Below, in pieces: positions 24,685-34,106 of a stretch of 64,000 bases of DNA. A model generated the notes under the pieces. The model worked only from the letters and a program-made list of their open reading frames with translations. It did not search any database and was not told where the DNA came from. Source of the DNA: Tropicimonas_B omnivorans (GTDB lineage: Bacteria; Pseudomonadota; Alphaproteobacteria; Rhodobacterales; Rhodobacteraceae). The number at the start of each line of letters is the position of its first letter. Position 1 is the first letter of the stretch. Location: NCBI RefSeq assembly GCF_031846565.1, contig NZ_JAVRHL010000001.1:744001-808000 (forward strand). Reading direction: 5' to 3'. Position numbers and translations under genes: made by a program.

Positions 24685-25244
24685 TCCGTATCGCACTCGC
24701 CGCGTCGGCGGCCGCTCTCGCGGCCCTTCCGGCGCAGGCCGCAACCGGGCCGTTCTTCTCGCTCGGGAACACCAACTTCGTGGTGCTCCTTGCCTTCATC
24801 CTGTTCTTGGCGATCCTTGTCTATTTCAAGGTGCCGGGTCTTCTGATGAAGATGCTCGACAAGCGGGCCACCACGATCCGGTCCGAACTGGACGAGGCGC
24901 GCGCCCTCCGCGAGGAAGCCCAGACCGTCCTCGCCGAGTTCGAGCGCAAGCAGAAGGACGTGCAGGATCAGGCTCAGCGCATCGTCGCGCAAGCCCGGAC
25001 CGATGCCGAGGATGCTGCCCGGCAGGCAAAGGCGGACCTCGAGGCGTCCATCACGCGCCGCATGGCGACCGCGGAGGAGCAGATCGCGTCCGCCGAGGCG
25101 TCCGCCGTTCGCGAAGTGCGCAACCGCGCCATCGAAGTGGCGACAGCCGCCGCCGCGCGCGTTCTCAAGGAGCGCATGACAGGCGAGCGTCAGAATCGCC
25201 TGATCGACGAGAGCATCGGAACGGTCGAGGCCAAGCTTCACTGA
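24681..25244 (+). CDS. atpF: ATP synthase F0 subunit b
   Basis: 187 residues. The N-terminal 20 residues look like a signal sequence (ALAALPAQA), common in Rhodobacterales AtpF, followed by GNTNFVVLLAFILFLAILVYF as the membrane helix and a long charged coiled-coil stalk (about 60-187). It dimerises with b' to hold F1 static. The start ATG overlaps the atpX stop. It is the last gene of the F0 operon. A terminator follows at 25279-25314. The F1 genes are not in the window. Confidence 0.95.
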   Translation: MIRIALAASAAALAALPAQAATGPFFSLGNTNFVVLLAFILFLAILVYFKVPGLLMKMLDKRATTIRSELDEARALREEAQTVLAEFERKQKDVQDQAQRIVAQARTDAEDAARQAKADLEASITRRMATAEEQIASAEASAVREVRNRAIEVATAAAARVLKERMTGERQNRLIDESIGTVEAKLH

Positions 25245-25278
25245 ACCGCACCTGCGCTCATCTGCGGATGACACTAAG

Positions 25279-25314
25279 ACCGCCCTGCGCCTGATCGGCC
25301 GGGGCGGTTTTCGT
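25279..25314 (+). terminator. Probable rho-independent terminator of the atp F0 operon
   Basis: ACCGCCC (25279-25285) and GGGCGGT (25302-25308) are perfectly complementary with a 16-nt loop, followed by TTTTCG. The stem is 7 bp. The last stem base is the first T of the run. It lies 34 nt after the atpF stop. Confidence 0.6.
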
Positions 25315-25351
25315 TTGCCGGCCCGCAACTCCGCCCCGTGGGGCGCGCAAC

Positions 25352-25384
25352 GAAAAAGGGCGGGATCCGAAGATCCCGCCCTTC
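25352..25384 (-). terminator. Strong intrinsic terminator of the ompA-like gene
   Basis: On the minus strand, a 12-bp perfect stem AAGGGCGGGATC / GATCCCGCCCTT (plus 25356-25367 and 25372-25383) closes on a CGAA tetraloop and is followed by TTTTTCG. It lies 22 nt after the stop of the lipoprotein gene at 25406. It is the clearest terminator in the window. Confidence 0.9.
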
Positions 25385-25405
25385 CTGTGAAGTCTGTCCG
25401 GCCGA

Positions 25406-26068
25406 TCAGTTCGGGCGGATGATGACTTCGACGCGGCGGTTCTGCTGACGGCCGGCGGCGTCGAGGTTGGACGCGATGGGCTGATCTTCGCCCCGGCCGA
25501 TGGACCGGACGCGGGCCGGGTTCACACCGGAATTGATCAGCACGCCAGCGACGGACTGAGCCCGGCGCTGGGAAAGCTGCTGGTTGTAGGAGGCAGCACC
25601 CGTGTTGTCCGTATGGCCGATCACGTCGACCGTGGTGTTGGGGTAACGCTGCAGGTTCGCCGCGAGCGAGCGCAGGTCGGATTGCAGGTCCGGACGCAGG
25701 GAGGCGCTGTCGGTGGCGAAGAGGATGTCCTGCGGAAGGGTCAGGATCAGCTCGTTGCCGGTGTTCTGGATGGCGACGTTGTTGCCCATCTGCTGGCGCA
25801 GTTCGGCTTCCTGCTTGTCGAGCTGGTTGCCGATGACGCCGCCGGCCGCGGCCCCGATCACTGCACCGCCGACGGCGCGGCGGCGGCGGTCCTCGGCGTC
25901 GTCACCCGTCAGCGCGCCGGTGGCCGCACCGACGAGACCGCCGACGATGGCGCCGTCACGGGTGCGGTTGGGGTCGGAGCCGTCGTTGAGAAGGCGCGGG
26001 TCGGTACAGGCGGAAAGCGCGATCGTGCCGGTCAGCGCGACTGCCGCGAATTTGAAGGAGATGCTCAT
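25406..26068 (-). CDS. OmpA-family lipoprotein with glycine-zipper domain
   Basis: 220 residues. A lipoprotein signal peptide ends at L-S-A-C21, so C21 is probably lipidated. A glycine-rich zipper (about 38-82: GAIVGGLVGAATGAL ... GGAVIGAAAGGVIG) is followed by a short linker and a C-terminal OmpA peptidoglycan-binding domain (about 110-220, HTDNTGAASYNQQLSQRRAQSV) that carries the diaminopimelate-binding aspartate and arginine. It tethers the outer membrane to the cell wall, similar to YiaD. The 5' leader has a small inverted repeat, TGCCCT / AGGGCA, at 26103-26121. A strong terminator follows. Confidence 0.92.
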   Translation of the reverse strand: MSISFKFAAVALTGTIALSACTDPRLLNDGSDPNRTRDGAIVGGLVGAATGALTGDDAEDRRRRAVGGAVIGAAAGGVIGNQLDKQEAELRQQMGNNVAIQNTGNELILTLPQDILFATDSASLRPDLQSDLRSLAANLQRYPNTTVDVIGHTDNTGAASYNQQLSQRRAQSVAGVLINSGVNPARVRSIGRGEDQPIASNLDAAGRQQNRRVEVIIRPN

Positions 26069-26203
26069 TCGATTCTTGCCTCAGATGTTGGTGTGAAATG
26101 TCTGCCCTTATTTTTAGGGCAACTTGGCGCCCTTTACAGCAAGTCGCAACGCACGTTAGCGAAGAATCGCGCACGTCGGCGTGACGGCCGGGACCGGCGG
26201 GTC

Positions 26204-27049
<846 letters not shown>

Positions 27050-27124
27050 CGCTGTCGCCTCTTGTCCATCAGCGTTCCGACAATGCCGCGAGGGGGACGC
27101 GCCCGGCGACCCGGAACCTGCGCC

Positions 27125-27490
27125 TTATCCGGCCAGAAGCGGGCCGAGGGCCTGGCCGCCGAGGATGTGCACGTGCATGTGCGGCACCTCCTGAAGGCCT
27201 GCCTCGCCGGCATTGGAGATGAGGCGGTAGCCTCCCTCCTCCAGCCCCTCGCGGCGGCAAACCTCGGCGATCGCGCGCGTGAAATCGGCGATCTGTGCGT
27301 TCGATGCCTCCCGCGCGAAGTGATCGTAGGTCACGTAGGCGCCCTTCGGGATCACGAGGACATGGACCGCCGCCTTGGGCGTGATGTCCCGGAAGGCGAG
27401 GGAGTGCTCGGTCTCCAGAACGGTGTCGTTCGGGATCTCCCCGCGCAGGATCTTCGCGAAGATGTTTGTGTCGTCATAGGCGTGGGTCAT
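27125..27490 (-). CDS. HIT-family (HINT-like) nucleotide-binding protein
   Basis: 121 residues. The histidine triad H104-x-H106-x-H108 lies in PHMHVHILGG near the C-terminus. The N-terminal NIFAKILRGEIP and LAFRDITPKAAVHVLVIPK are the PKCI/HINT subgroup signatures. Such proteins hydrolyse adenosine phosphoramidates. The ATG at 27490 has AAAGGA upstream. It follows the glycosyltransferase gene closely (stop of the preceding gene at 27530 on the same strand lies upstream in transcript order), so they may be cotranscribed, though a functional link is not evident. Confidence 0.93.
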   Translation of the reverse strand: MTHAYDDTNIFAKILRGEIPNDTVLETEHSLAFRDITPKAAVHVLVIPKGAYVTYDHFAREASNAQIADFTRAIAEVCRREGLEEGGYRLISNAGEAGLQEVPHMHVHILGGQALGPLLAG

Positions 27491-27529
27491 GCCGGGTCCT
27501 TTCGGGGAAGAGGTCGGGAAGGGCTGCGG

Positions 27530-29104
27530 TCAATCGGTGAAGAGGTGGGGCATCGAGGTGATCTCCCTCGCCTCCTCATGCGAGATGGAGAGGAAGCGGG
27601 CGAGGGGGCCGGCGTTCTCTTCGGGATCCGCCGACTGCCGGATGCGCTCCAGATGCGGGAAACCGGCCTGCCGCAGCCGACCGCTCTCGTGGAGGATGTC
27701 ATAGCGGATCGCGGGGATCAGCCGACCTATCACGTCTTTCGGCGTGGACGCTCCGGCAAGGCCGACGCGCATGGCGTGGCCGGCAAGGTAGTCGTCCGTC
27801 ATGTCGCATTCGATCTCCAGCATCCGCACGGTCGAGCGGTCAGACTGCAAATCCTGCATGAGGTCGATCATCGACGGGTCGAGGCAGATCGCGAGCCGGT
27901 CCTTGCCGTGGTAGTCGAACAGCATTCGGATGAGGGCGCGCCGGTGCCGCGTCCGTTTCTCGAGGGTGGATTGTATGCCGCCGAGATGGGGCAGTTCGGT
28001 ATCTTCCTCGTTGAAGAGGTAGTCGATGCCCGGCGCTCCCGTGACCTGCTTGATCCGCGCCATCAGCCGCTTGGCCACGTGCCACTTCTTGCACACCACG
28101 ATCAGCAGCTCCCGCGGCTGTTCATGGCCCGCCTCCTCCCAGAACCGGGCGGCGTAGCGGCGCCCGATCCGGCCGCGTCCAGCCAGGAAGCGATAGAGGC
28201 TCTCCGCCTCGCCCGAGATCGGGAAATGGACGCCCGTCTCGGCATAGATCCGGCCGAGCCGGGCCTTCAGGTCCGTCGCCTCCGGGCTGATCTTGCGGGC
28301 GAAGAGGGAATCCTGGGTGAGCAGGAGGTCGAAGTGGTCGTTGTAGAACGTCACCGGCATCCCGTAATCGGTGAACATGAGCAGCGTCAGCGTCCGGGTC
28401 TCGATCTCCACGCCCGGCACCACGTGGCGCACGACGGTCTGGAAGAAGGTCTCGTCCGGGATCCAGGTCCGCCGGAAGAAGCGCATCGCGTCGGGCCGCT
28501 CCTCGCAGAAGGACAGGACCGCCTCGACGGTGCGCCGCCGGAGGCACCACCACTGGCTCCCGATCATGATCTGCAGATCCGAGGGGATCTGCTGCGTCAG
28601 GCCAAGCCGCGATTGCAGCGCCAGGCTGGCGTAGAACAGGCTCTTGTGCTTGCGTTCGTTGAAGAAATGCCGGTGAGTGAGCCGCTCGCCCTTGATCCCC
28701 GTCTTGATCCAGTCGCTCTCGAAGAAATCGAAGCTCTCGATGTAGTCGACATCTTTCGAGTCGAGGAAATTGTGGGCGTACTCGGCCGACTTGATCGACA
28801 TGCAATCGCCGGAGAGCAGGTAGAAGTGCGTCGCCCTCCGGAAGGCCGCCACCGCGGCGCGCGTGGCCTCGAGGGTCGCCTCGACGAGGCTCCACTCGCC
28901 CCAGCCGCACTTCACCCGTCGCCGGGCAAAGGTCACGTTCGGATTGCCCGCAAGGGCGGCCTCGATCTTCTGGAACGCGTCTTTCGGTGCGCGACCGTCG
29001 AAGTGGATCGCCATGCAGTCGCCGGCCGCGGTCAGCCGCTCGGCCTGAGCGATCACCGCATCGGGGTCCTTGTGACACAGCAGGATGTAGGCGATCCGGG
29101 CCAT
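27530..29104 (-). CDS. Core-2/I-branching-like N-acetylglucosaminyltransferase (GT14)
   Basis: 524 residues. The N-terminal half resembles the GT14 branching glycosyltransferase family: MARIAYILLCHKDP, the acidic HFYLLSGDC(M) block, DYIESFDFFES and the IMIGSQWWCL acceptor region, with the catalytic glutamate probably in IPDETFFQT. The C-terminal ~240 residues (from about 285, FPISGEAESLYRFL onward) form an uncharacterised domain (DUF5928-like). A sulfotransferase lies 143 nt away, divergently, and the two may share a promoter region. Together they suggest a branched, sulfated surface glycan. AAAGGA precedes the ATG at 29104. The linkage and substrate are unknown. Confidence 0.8.
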   Translation of the reverse strand: MARIAYILLCHKDPDAVIAQAERLTAAGDCMAIHFDGRAPKDAFQKIEAALAGNPNVTFARRRVKCGWGEWSLVEATLEATRAAVAAFRRATHFYLLSGDCMSIKSAEYAHNFLDSKDVDYIESFDFFESDWIKTGIKGERLTHRHFFNERKHKSLFYASLALQSRLGLTQQIPSDLQIMIGSQWWCLRRRTVEAVLSFCEERPDAMRFFRRTWIPDETFFQTVVRHVVPGVEIETRTLTLLMFTDYGMPVTFYNDHFDLLLTQDSLFARKISPEATDLKARLGRIYAETGVHFPISGEAESLYRFLAGRGRIGRRYAARFWEEAGHEQPRELLIVVCKKWHVAKRLMARIKQVTGAPGIDYLFNEEDTELPHLGGIQSTLEKRTRHRRALIRMLFDYHGKDRLAICLDPSMIDLMQDLQSDRSTVRMLEIECDMTDDYLAGHAMRVGLAGASTPKDVIGRLIPAIRYDILHESGRLRQAGFPHLERIRQSADPEENAGPLARFLSISHEEAREITSMPHLFTD

Positions 29105-29246
29105 CCGGTCCTTTCGCGGAAGCAATTCCTTGATTGCAGACTGAATATCGTGAAGAGCCGTTGAAATGACAGGGCTTGTTTGCTCTCTTGCCGCAGGAAG
29201 CGGCCAAGGCTGGCGGCGGACCCTGTCGTCATGAAAAGAGGCCTGA

Positions 29247-30065
29247 ATGGGATTTCCCGGAACGTGGATGACCGAGAGCGAAAGCATGGTGTACCGCGTG
29301 GTGCCGAAATGCGCCTGCTCCACCATCGGTCAGATCATGTACTACTCCGACCATGGTGCGTTCTTCGACGGTGACGTGCACGATGCCGAGGCGGGGCTGC
29401 ACAAGTGGGGCTTCGAGAACAGCAAGCCGCTCATCGAGGCCAACGTGAAGGGCCATCGAAGCCCGACCTTCACCTGCGTCCGCAACCCCTACGGGCGCAT
29501 CCTGTCCTCCTTCTTCGACAAGATCTGCGGCATCCAGCGCAACGGCAACCGGTATCGCGGCAACCTCGTTCCCCAGCTCGTCCAGCGTTACGGGATCGAG
29601 GTGGGGGATCCCGAGACGGGCTTCGAGTTCGATCAGATCCGCTCCTTCCGGCGCTTCCTGCTCTTCGCGCGGGACACGATCCGCTTCCGTCGCCCGATGG
29701 AGCCGGACATCCACTGGTCGGCGATGTCCTCGCATATCTCCACGTTCATCGTGAACGGTGGGCGCTACGACAGGATCTTCTGGACGGAGACGTTCAACGA
29801 GGGAATGCAAGCCGTGCTCGACGCTTGCGACACGCCCCATTCCGTGGATCTGGCGACGATCCCGCGGTTCAACGAGAGCGAGGGGCACGGTCCGAAACGG
29901 GCGCACCCGGTCGAGGACTATTTCGACGACCTTTCGATGCATCTCGTCTTCGAAATGTACAAGAAGGATTTCCAGCTCTTCCGGTACGATTTCGAGAACC
30001 CTGCCAACAAGATGCCGGTGGGCGAGGTCGATCTGGACGAGGTTCACGCCAAGCTCGGCGCCTGA
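29247..30065 (+). CDS. Sulfotransferase family protein
   Basis: 272 residues. The PAPS 5'-phosphosulfate loop VPKCACSTI at 19-27 and the 3'-phosphate motif VRNPYGRILSSFF at 78-90 are both present, so PAPS binding is predicted. The general fold matches PF03567-type carbohydrate sulfotransferases. No signal sequence or membrane helix is seen, so it acts in the cytoplasm on a lipid-linked or nucleotide-sugar acceptor. It diverges from the branching glycosyltransferase, a pairing suggesting shared substrate. The start at 29247 has GAGG ten nt upstream. The acceptor is not determined. Confidence 0.85.
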   Translation: MGFPGTWMTESESMVYRVVPKCACSTIGQIMYYSDHGAFFDGDVHDAEAGLHKWGFENSKPLIEANVKGHRSPTFTCVRNPYGRILSSFFDKICGIQRNGNRYRGNLVPQLVQRYGIEVGDPETGFEFDQIRSFRRFLLFARDTIRFRRPMEPDIHWSAMSSHISTFIVNGGRYDRIFWTETFNEGMQAVLDACDTPHSVDLATIPRFNESEGHGPKRAHPVEDYFDDLSMHLVFEMYKKDFQLFRYDFENPANKMPVGEVDLDEVHAKLGA

Positions 30066-30173
30066 GCTGCGGTTGACCTCGGCCGATTTCGGCAAAGATG
30101 GTCATTGGAGAAAACGGACAATCGGGAGGATTGCGGGGACCCCGCCGAGGAGGGCCGGGACCTGCGACTTGGC

Positions 30174-31247
30174 ATGAGCGACGAACTGCACATCAGACGG
30201 GACGGCCGGGCAGGGCGCATCACCCTGACGCGTCCCGATGAACGCAACCGGCTGACGGCAGGCTGCTGCCGCGAGATCCGGGAGGCGCTCGAGGCGTGGC
30301 AGGGGGACGACGCCGTCTCCCTCATCGTGATCGACGCCGAGGGAGATTTCTGCGCCGGCCGCGATCTGGGCGAGTTCCTGCGCCATGCGCGGGAGGGGGG
30401 AGCCACGACCGCCGCCGAGGTGCTGCGCTGCGAGTACCGCCTTGCGGACCGGATCGCACAGCCGAGCAAGCCGATCGTCTCCTTCCTCTCCGGCCGCGTG
30501 GCCGGGACCGGCGTCGCCCTGGGCTGTTTCGCGCAACGCCGCGTGGTAGGAAACGGCAGCCGCATCGTGTTCGACGGCTGTGCCACCGGCCTCATCCCGG
30601 ATACCGGCGGGACCTACCTTCTGGCGCGCGCTCCCGCCCGGCTCGGCGAGTATTTCGGGCTTGCCGGCGTGTCCGCGGGGCCGGGGGATGCCGTTTGCGG
30701 CCGTCTCGCCGACGCCTTCGTACCGGAGAAGGACTGGCCGGATCTCATCGACGAGTTGTGCCGGACCGGCCTGCTCCGCACGGTGGACGAGGCCGCCTAT
30801 CCCGCGCCGGATGCGCCGCTGCTCTATGCGTGCCAGGCTCTCGACGAGGTCTTCGCGCGAAATACCGTGCCGGAGATGCTCGCCGCCCTCGAAGCGGAGG
30901 CGAAGGAGGACGATTCGGAGGCCGCCCTCGCGGCCGAGGCTGCCGCCTCCATCCGCCGCGCCGCGCCCCTGTCCATGGACTGGACGCTCGCCACGGTCCG
31001 GGATCTGCGCAGCTCCGGAGGCAGCGTCCGCACCGCCCTCGATCTGGAATTCCGGTTCATGCGGCGCGCCGCCCAGGATCAGGCCCGGCTGGACGCGCTG
31101 CAGACCGTCCATGCCGGTGGCGATCAGCCCGCCTGGCCCCACACGCTCGGCGCCGTCCCGGCCGAGGCTCTGGCGCAGATGCGCGCCCCCCTGGGACGCG
31201 ATGCGCTCATGCTTCCGGAATGGGATGAGATGGCGGCCGGCGGCTGA
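30174..31247 (+). CDS. Crotonase-fold protein related to 3-hydroxyisobutyryl-CoA hydrolase
   Basis: 357 residues of the ECH_2 subgroup, with DEGDF/ FCAGRDLGEFL as oxyanion region and the block FDGCATGLIPDTGGTYLLARAPARLGEY matching the family stretch around E-T-x-I-G-L-F-P-D-V-G-G. By eye the first glutamate (PE) becomes G, while the later aspartate (IPD) is kept. The enzyme cleaves 3-hydroxyisobutyryl-CoA in valine degradation in other bacteria, but that change makes the activity uncertain. The N-terminus is better served by the ATG at 30174 than by an upstream TTG. It starts a run of plus-strand genes with no valine-pathway partner. Confidence 0.75.
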   Translation: MSDELHIRRDGRAGRITLTRPDERNRLTAGCCREIREALEAWQGDDAVSLIVIDAEGDFCAGRDLGEFLRHAREGGATTAAEVLRCEYRLADRIAQPSKPIVSFLSGRVAGTGVALGCFAQRRVVGNGSRIVFDGCATGLIPDTGGTYLLARAPARLGEYFGLAGVSAGPGDAVCGRLADAFVPEKDWPDLIDELCRTGLLRTVDEAAYPAPDAPLLYACQALDEVFARNTVPEMLAALEAEAKEDDSEAALAAEAAASIRRAAPLSMDWTLATVRDLRSSGGSVRTALDLEFRFMRRAAQDQARLDALQTVHAGGDQPAWPHTLGAVPAEALAQMRAPLGRDALMLPEWDEMAAGG

Positions 31248-31339
31248 CACGGGCTGACGCTCTGACGGAGCGTCGCGGTTGCTCCGATGCCTTCGGCGCC
31301 TATCGTCATGCTCAGGAGAGACCCCGGGAGGCCGACCGC

Positions 31340-32287
31340 ATGACATTGCCAAAGACGCTGGAGGGACGCCTGTCCCTCCCTGCCATCGCTGCGCCGATGT
31401 TCCTGACCTCGGGCCCCGAGCTCGTCATCGAGACCTGCCGCGCCGGCGTTCTGGGAACATTCCCCGCCCTCAACCAGCGCACGACGGAAGGGTTTGCCGA
31501 GTGGCTGGACGAGATCGAGGACGCCCTCGGCGACGGGGATGCACCCTTCGGCGTCAATCTCATCGTCCACCGGTCCAATCCCCGCGTCGAAGCGGACCTG
31601 AAGGTGATCGTGGAGCACGAGGTTCCGCTGGTCATCACGTCCCTCGGCGCGGTCTCGGACCTCGTTGATGCGGTCCATTCCTATGGCGGCCTCGTCTTTC
31701 ACGACGTGACCACGCGCCGCCATGCCGAGAAGGCCGCCGAGGCTGGCGTGGATGGGGTGATCGGGATCGCGGCAGGGGCGGGCGGCCATGCCGGCGCGAC
31801 CAGCCCGTTCGCGCTTCTGACCGAGATCCGGCAGGTCTTCGATGGTACCGTTATCCTCGGCGGTGCCATCTCCACCGGGCAGGACATCGCCGCGGCACGG
31901 GTCATGGGAGCGGACCTCGCCTATCTCGGCACGCGCTTCATCGCGACCGAAGAGGCGATGGTGGACGAGGCGTACAAGCGCATGGTCATGGACAGCGGCG
32001 CCGCGGACGTCGTCTACACCCCCGCCATCTCCGGCGTGAACGCCAACTTCCTGCGTCCCTCCATCGTCGCGGCCGGCCTCGATCCGGACAATCTCGGCCC
32101 CGGCGGCAAGCTGGATGCCGGGCACGAGGCGAAAGCCTGGAGCACCGTCTGGTCTGCCGGGCAGGGGAGCGCGGCGATCACCGACGCACCACGGGCCGCC
32201 GAACTCTGCGCGCGGCTCCTCGAGGAGTACCGCGCCGCCATGGCCTCGGCGGGGATGGATCCCTTTGCCGCGGCGCCTTCGGCTTGA
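31340..32287 (+). CDS. Nitronate monooxygenase / 2-nitropropane dioxygenase-like flavoprotein
   Basis: 315 residues of the class I nitronate monooxygenase fold, an FMN-binding TIM barrel. Landmarks: IAAPMFLTSGPELV near the start, PFGVNLIVHRSN, GVDGVIGIAAGAGGHAG with the catalytic-type histidine, GGAISTG and GTRFIATEEA, the phosphate-binding region. Oxidises alkyl nitronates, or acts as a related flavin reductase or enoyl reductase. The ATG at 31340 has GGGAGG 12 nt upstream. The run of short plus-strand genes here is not a recognisable pathway. Confidence 0.88.
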   Translation: MTLPKTLEGRLSLPAIAAPMFLTSGPELVIETCRAGVLGTFPALNQRTTEGFAEWLDEIEDALGDGDAPFGVNLIVHRSNPRVEADLKVIVEHEVPLVITSLGAVSDLVDAVHSYGGLVFHDVTTRRHAEKAAEAGVDGVIGIAAGAGGHAGATSPFALLTEIRQVFDGTVILGGAISTGQDIAAARVMGADLAYLGTRFIATEEAMVDEAYKRMVMDSGAADVVYTPAISGVNANFLRPSIVAAGLDPDNLGPGGKLDAGHEAKAWSTVWSAGQGSAAITDAPRAAELCARLLEEYRAAMASAGMDPFAAAPSA

Positions 32288-32317
32288 CCCGGCGCGCCTG
32301 ACCGCCATTCTGCGCCG

Positions 32318-33094
32318 ATGTCACCGATCCGCCGCCTCTCCTTCATCCGCTCGCTGATCCAGCGTGGGCGTCCCGAATTCTCGACCATGGCGCTGCTCGC
32401 GCTTCTTGCGATGATCGCATGGGGATTCGCCGAGCTGGCGGAGAGCGTGGCCTTCGATCCCGCGGCCCGCCTCGAACGGGCGATCATCCTGTTGATGCGG
32501 ACGCCCGGAGACCCGTCGAACCCGATCGGCCCGCCGTTCGTGGAAGAGCTGATGAGGGATTTCACCGCGCTCGGAGGCGTGGGTGTCCTGACGCTCCTCA
32601 CCATCGCCGTCGCCGGACTGCTCTGGCTCCAGCGCAACCGCATGTCGATGGTGGTGCTGCTGATCGCGGTGGCGTCCGGGATCCTCTTCTCGCAGGTCGC
32701 GAAGAACGCGTTCGACCGGGCGCGGCCGGACATCGTGCCGCACGGCTCCATCGTCCACACCGCGTCCTTCCCGTCCGGCCATTCGATGATGTCCGCAATC
32801 GTGTACCTGACGCTGGCGGTACTGGTGGCGCGGGTGCAGGAGCGGCGGGCCATCAAGATCTACGTCATCGCCCTGGCGGCGCTCCTGACGATCGCGGTGG
32901 GCGTAAGCCGGGTCTATCTCGGCGTGCACTGGCCGTCGGACGTGCTGGCCGGCTGGGCCGCTGGCACCGGCTGGGCGCTGGCCGTGGCTCTGGCGACCGA
33001 GCTTCTGGATCGCGGCGAGCCGCCGAACATGGTCCTGACGGACCGGGATTCGCCGAACCACCCGGAATTCAAGGCGTGGGGCGGGGACGCCTGA
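32318..33094 (+). CDS. PAP2-family membrane phosphatase
   Basis: 258 residues, about six transmembrane helices. All three PAP2 motifs are present: KNAFDRARP (KxxxxxxRP), SFPSGHSM (SGH) and SRVYLGVHWPSDVLAG (SRxxxxxHxxxD). The catalytic histidine is in the last motif. Substrates in such families are phosphatidate, undecaprenyl pyrophosphate or lipid A phosphates, so the target is not settled. The C-terminal tail is polar and short. It lies 30 nt after the nitronate monooxygenase gene and probably shares its transcript. Confidence 0.92.
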   Translation: MSPIRRLSFIRSLIQRGRPEFSTMALLALLAMIAWGFAELAESVAFDPAARLERAIILLMRTPGDPSNPIGPPFVEELMRDFTALGGVGVLTLLTIAVAGLLWLQRNRMSMVVLLIAVASGILFSQVAKNAFDRARPDIVPHGSIVHTASFPSGHSMMSAIVYLTLAVLVARVQERRAIKIYVIALAALLTIAVGVSRVYLGVHWPSDVLAGWAAGTGWALAVALATELLDRGEPPNMVLTDRDSPNHPEFKAWGGDA

Positions 33095-33119
33095 GCCCCC
33101 GTCCGCCGGACGGTGTGGC

Positions 33120-34106
33120 TCAGATCAGTCCGGCATCCCGGAAGAGGGCCTTGATGTCGGCCTCGGGGCGGGCGCCGAAATGGCCGATGACCTCGGTCGC
33201 GGCGATGCAGCCCATGCGGCCGCAGGTCTCGAGGTCCTTGCCGGTGACGAGACCGTAGAGGAAACCCGCCGCGAACTGGTCTCCCGCGCCGGTCGCGTCC
33301 ACCGGTACGACACGGGAGACTTCCGCCTCGGCCCGCTCGCCATCCTTGAACAGCCAGACGGACTCGCCGGATCGCGTGCAGACGACGAGGTCGCAATCCG
33401 CCACGGCCAGCTCCATCGCCGCGTCGAGCGTTTCGGTCTGGTAGAGGGACATCCATTCCTCGCGGTTGCCGATCACGAAATCCATCGGGCCGGCGACGAG
33501 ACTGCGGAAATCCTCCCGGTGCCGGTCCACGCAGAACGGGTCCGACAGCGCGATCCCGGCACGGCCCCCGCCCGATCGGACGAGATCCGCGGCGCGGAGG
33601 AATGCCTGCTTGCCGGGGCTCTTGTCGAAGAGGTAGCCCTCGAGGAACAGGATGTCGGCGCCGCGAACCTCCTCCTCCGGCAGGTCTTCGGCACCCAGTT
33701 CGGCGGAGATGCCGAGATAGGTGTTCATCGAGCGCTCGCCGTCTGGGGTGACGAAGATCATGGACCGGCTCGACGGAAGCTGCGCCCCGGAGACAGGCTC
33801 GTTGAGAAACGTCGATCCCGGCGGCATGGCGGAAGCGTAGAACCGGCCGAGCGCATCGTCCCGGACCTTGCCGATGAGACCGGCGGAGACGCCGAGTGCG
33901 CCGAGGCCGGCGAGCGTGTTCGCCACGGAACCGCCGGCGACCTGACGCCGCTCCTCCATCGCCCCGTAGAGCGTTTCGGCCCGCTCGCGCTCCACGAGCT
34001 GCATGATGCCCTTCTCGATCCCCATGTGGTCGAGGAACGAATCGTCGCAATGGGAGAGGACGTCGACGATGGCATTCCCCATCCCGATGACGCTGTAGCC
34101 GCTCAT
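33120..34106 (-). CDS. PfkB-family sugar/nucleoside kinase
   Basis: 328 residues of the ribokinase fold, closest to adenosine kinase-like proteins. The N-terminal GMGNAIVDVL signature is followed by VGG-type GGSVANTLAGLGALG (substrate-lid region) and near residues 260-275 the PfkB signature 2, DATGAGDQFAAGFLYG with the catalytic aspartate. The start at 34106 overlaps the stop of nth by 4 nt (ATGA), so the two are translationally coupled. GAAGGAAAG precedes the ATG. The phosphorylated substrate is unknown. Coupling to an endonuclease suggests nucleoside salvage, but this is speculative. Confidence 0.87.
   Translation of the reverse strand: MSGYSVIGMGNAIVDVLSHCDDSFLDHMGIEKGIMQLVERERAETLYGAMEERRQVAGGSVANTLAGLGALGVSAGLIGKVRDDALGRFYASAMPPGSTFLNEPVSGAQLPSSRSMIFVTPDGERSMNTYLGISAELGAEDLPEEEVRGADILFLEGYLFDKSPGKQAFLRAADLVRSGGGRAGIALSDPFCVDRHREDFRSLVAGPMDFVIGNREEWMSLYQTETLDAAMELAVADCDLVVCTRSGESVWLFKDGERAEAEVSRVVPVDATGAGDQFAAGFLYGLVTGKDLETCGRMGCIAATEVIGHFGARPEADIKALFRDAGLI

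Noticed and set aside
26103..26121. TGCCCT-TATTTTT-AGGGCA inverted repeat upstream of the OmpA-like gene
   Set aside because: 6-bp arms with an AT loop in a 5' leader. It could form by chance and has no partner signal, so it is mentioned only in the gene entry.
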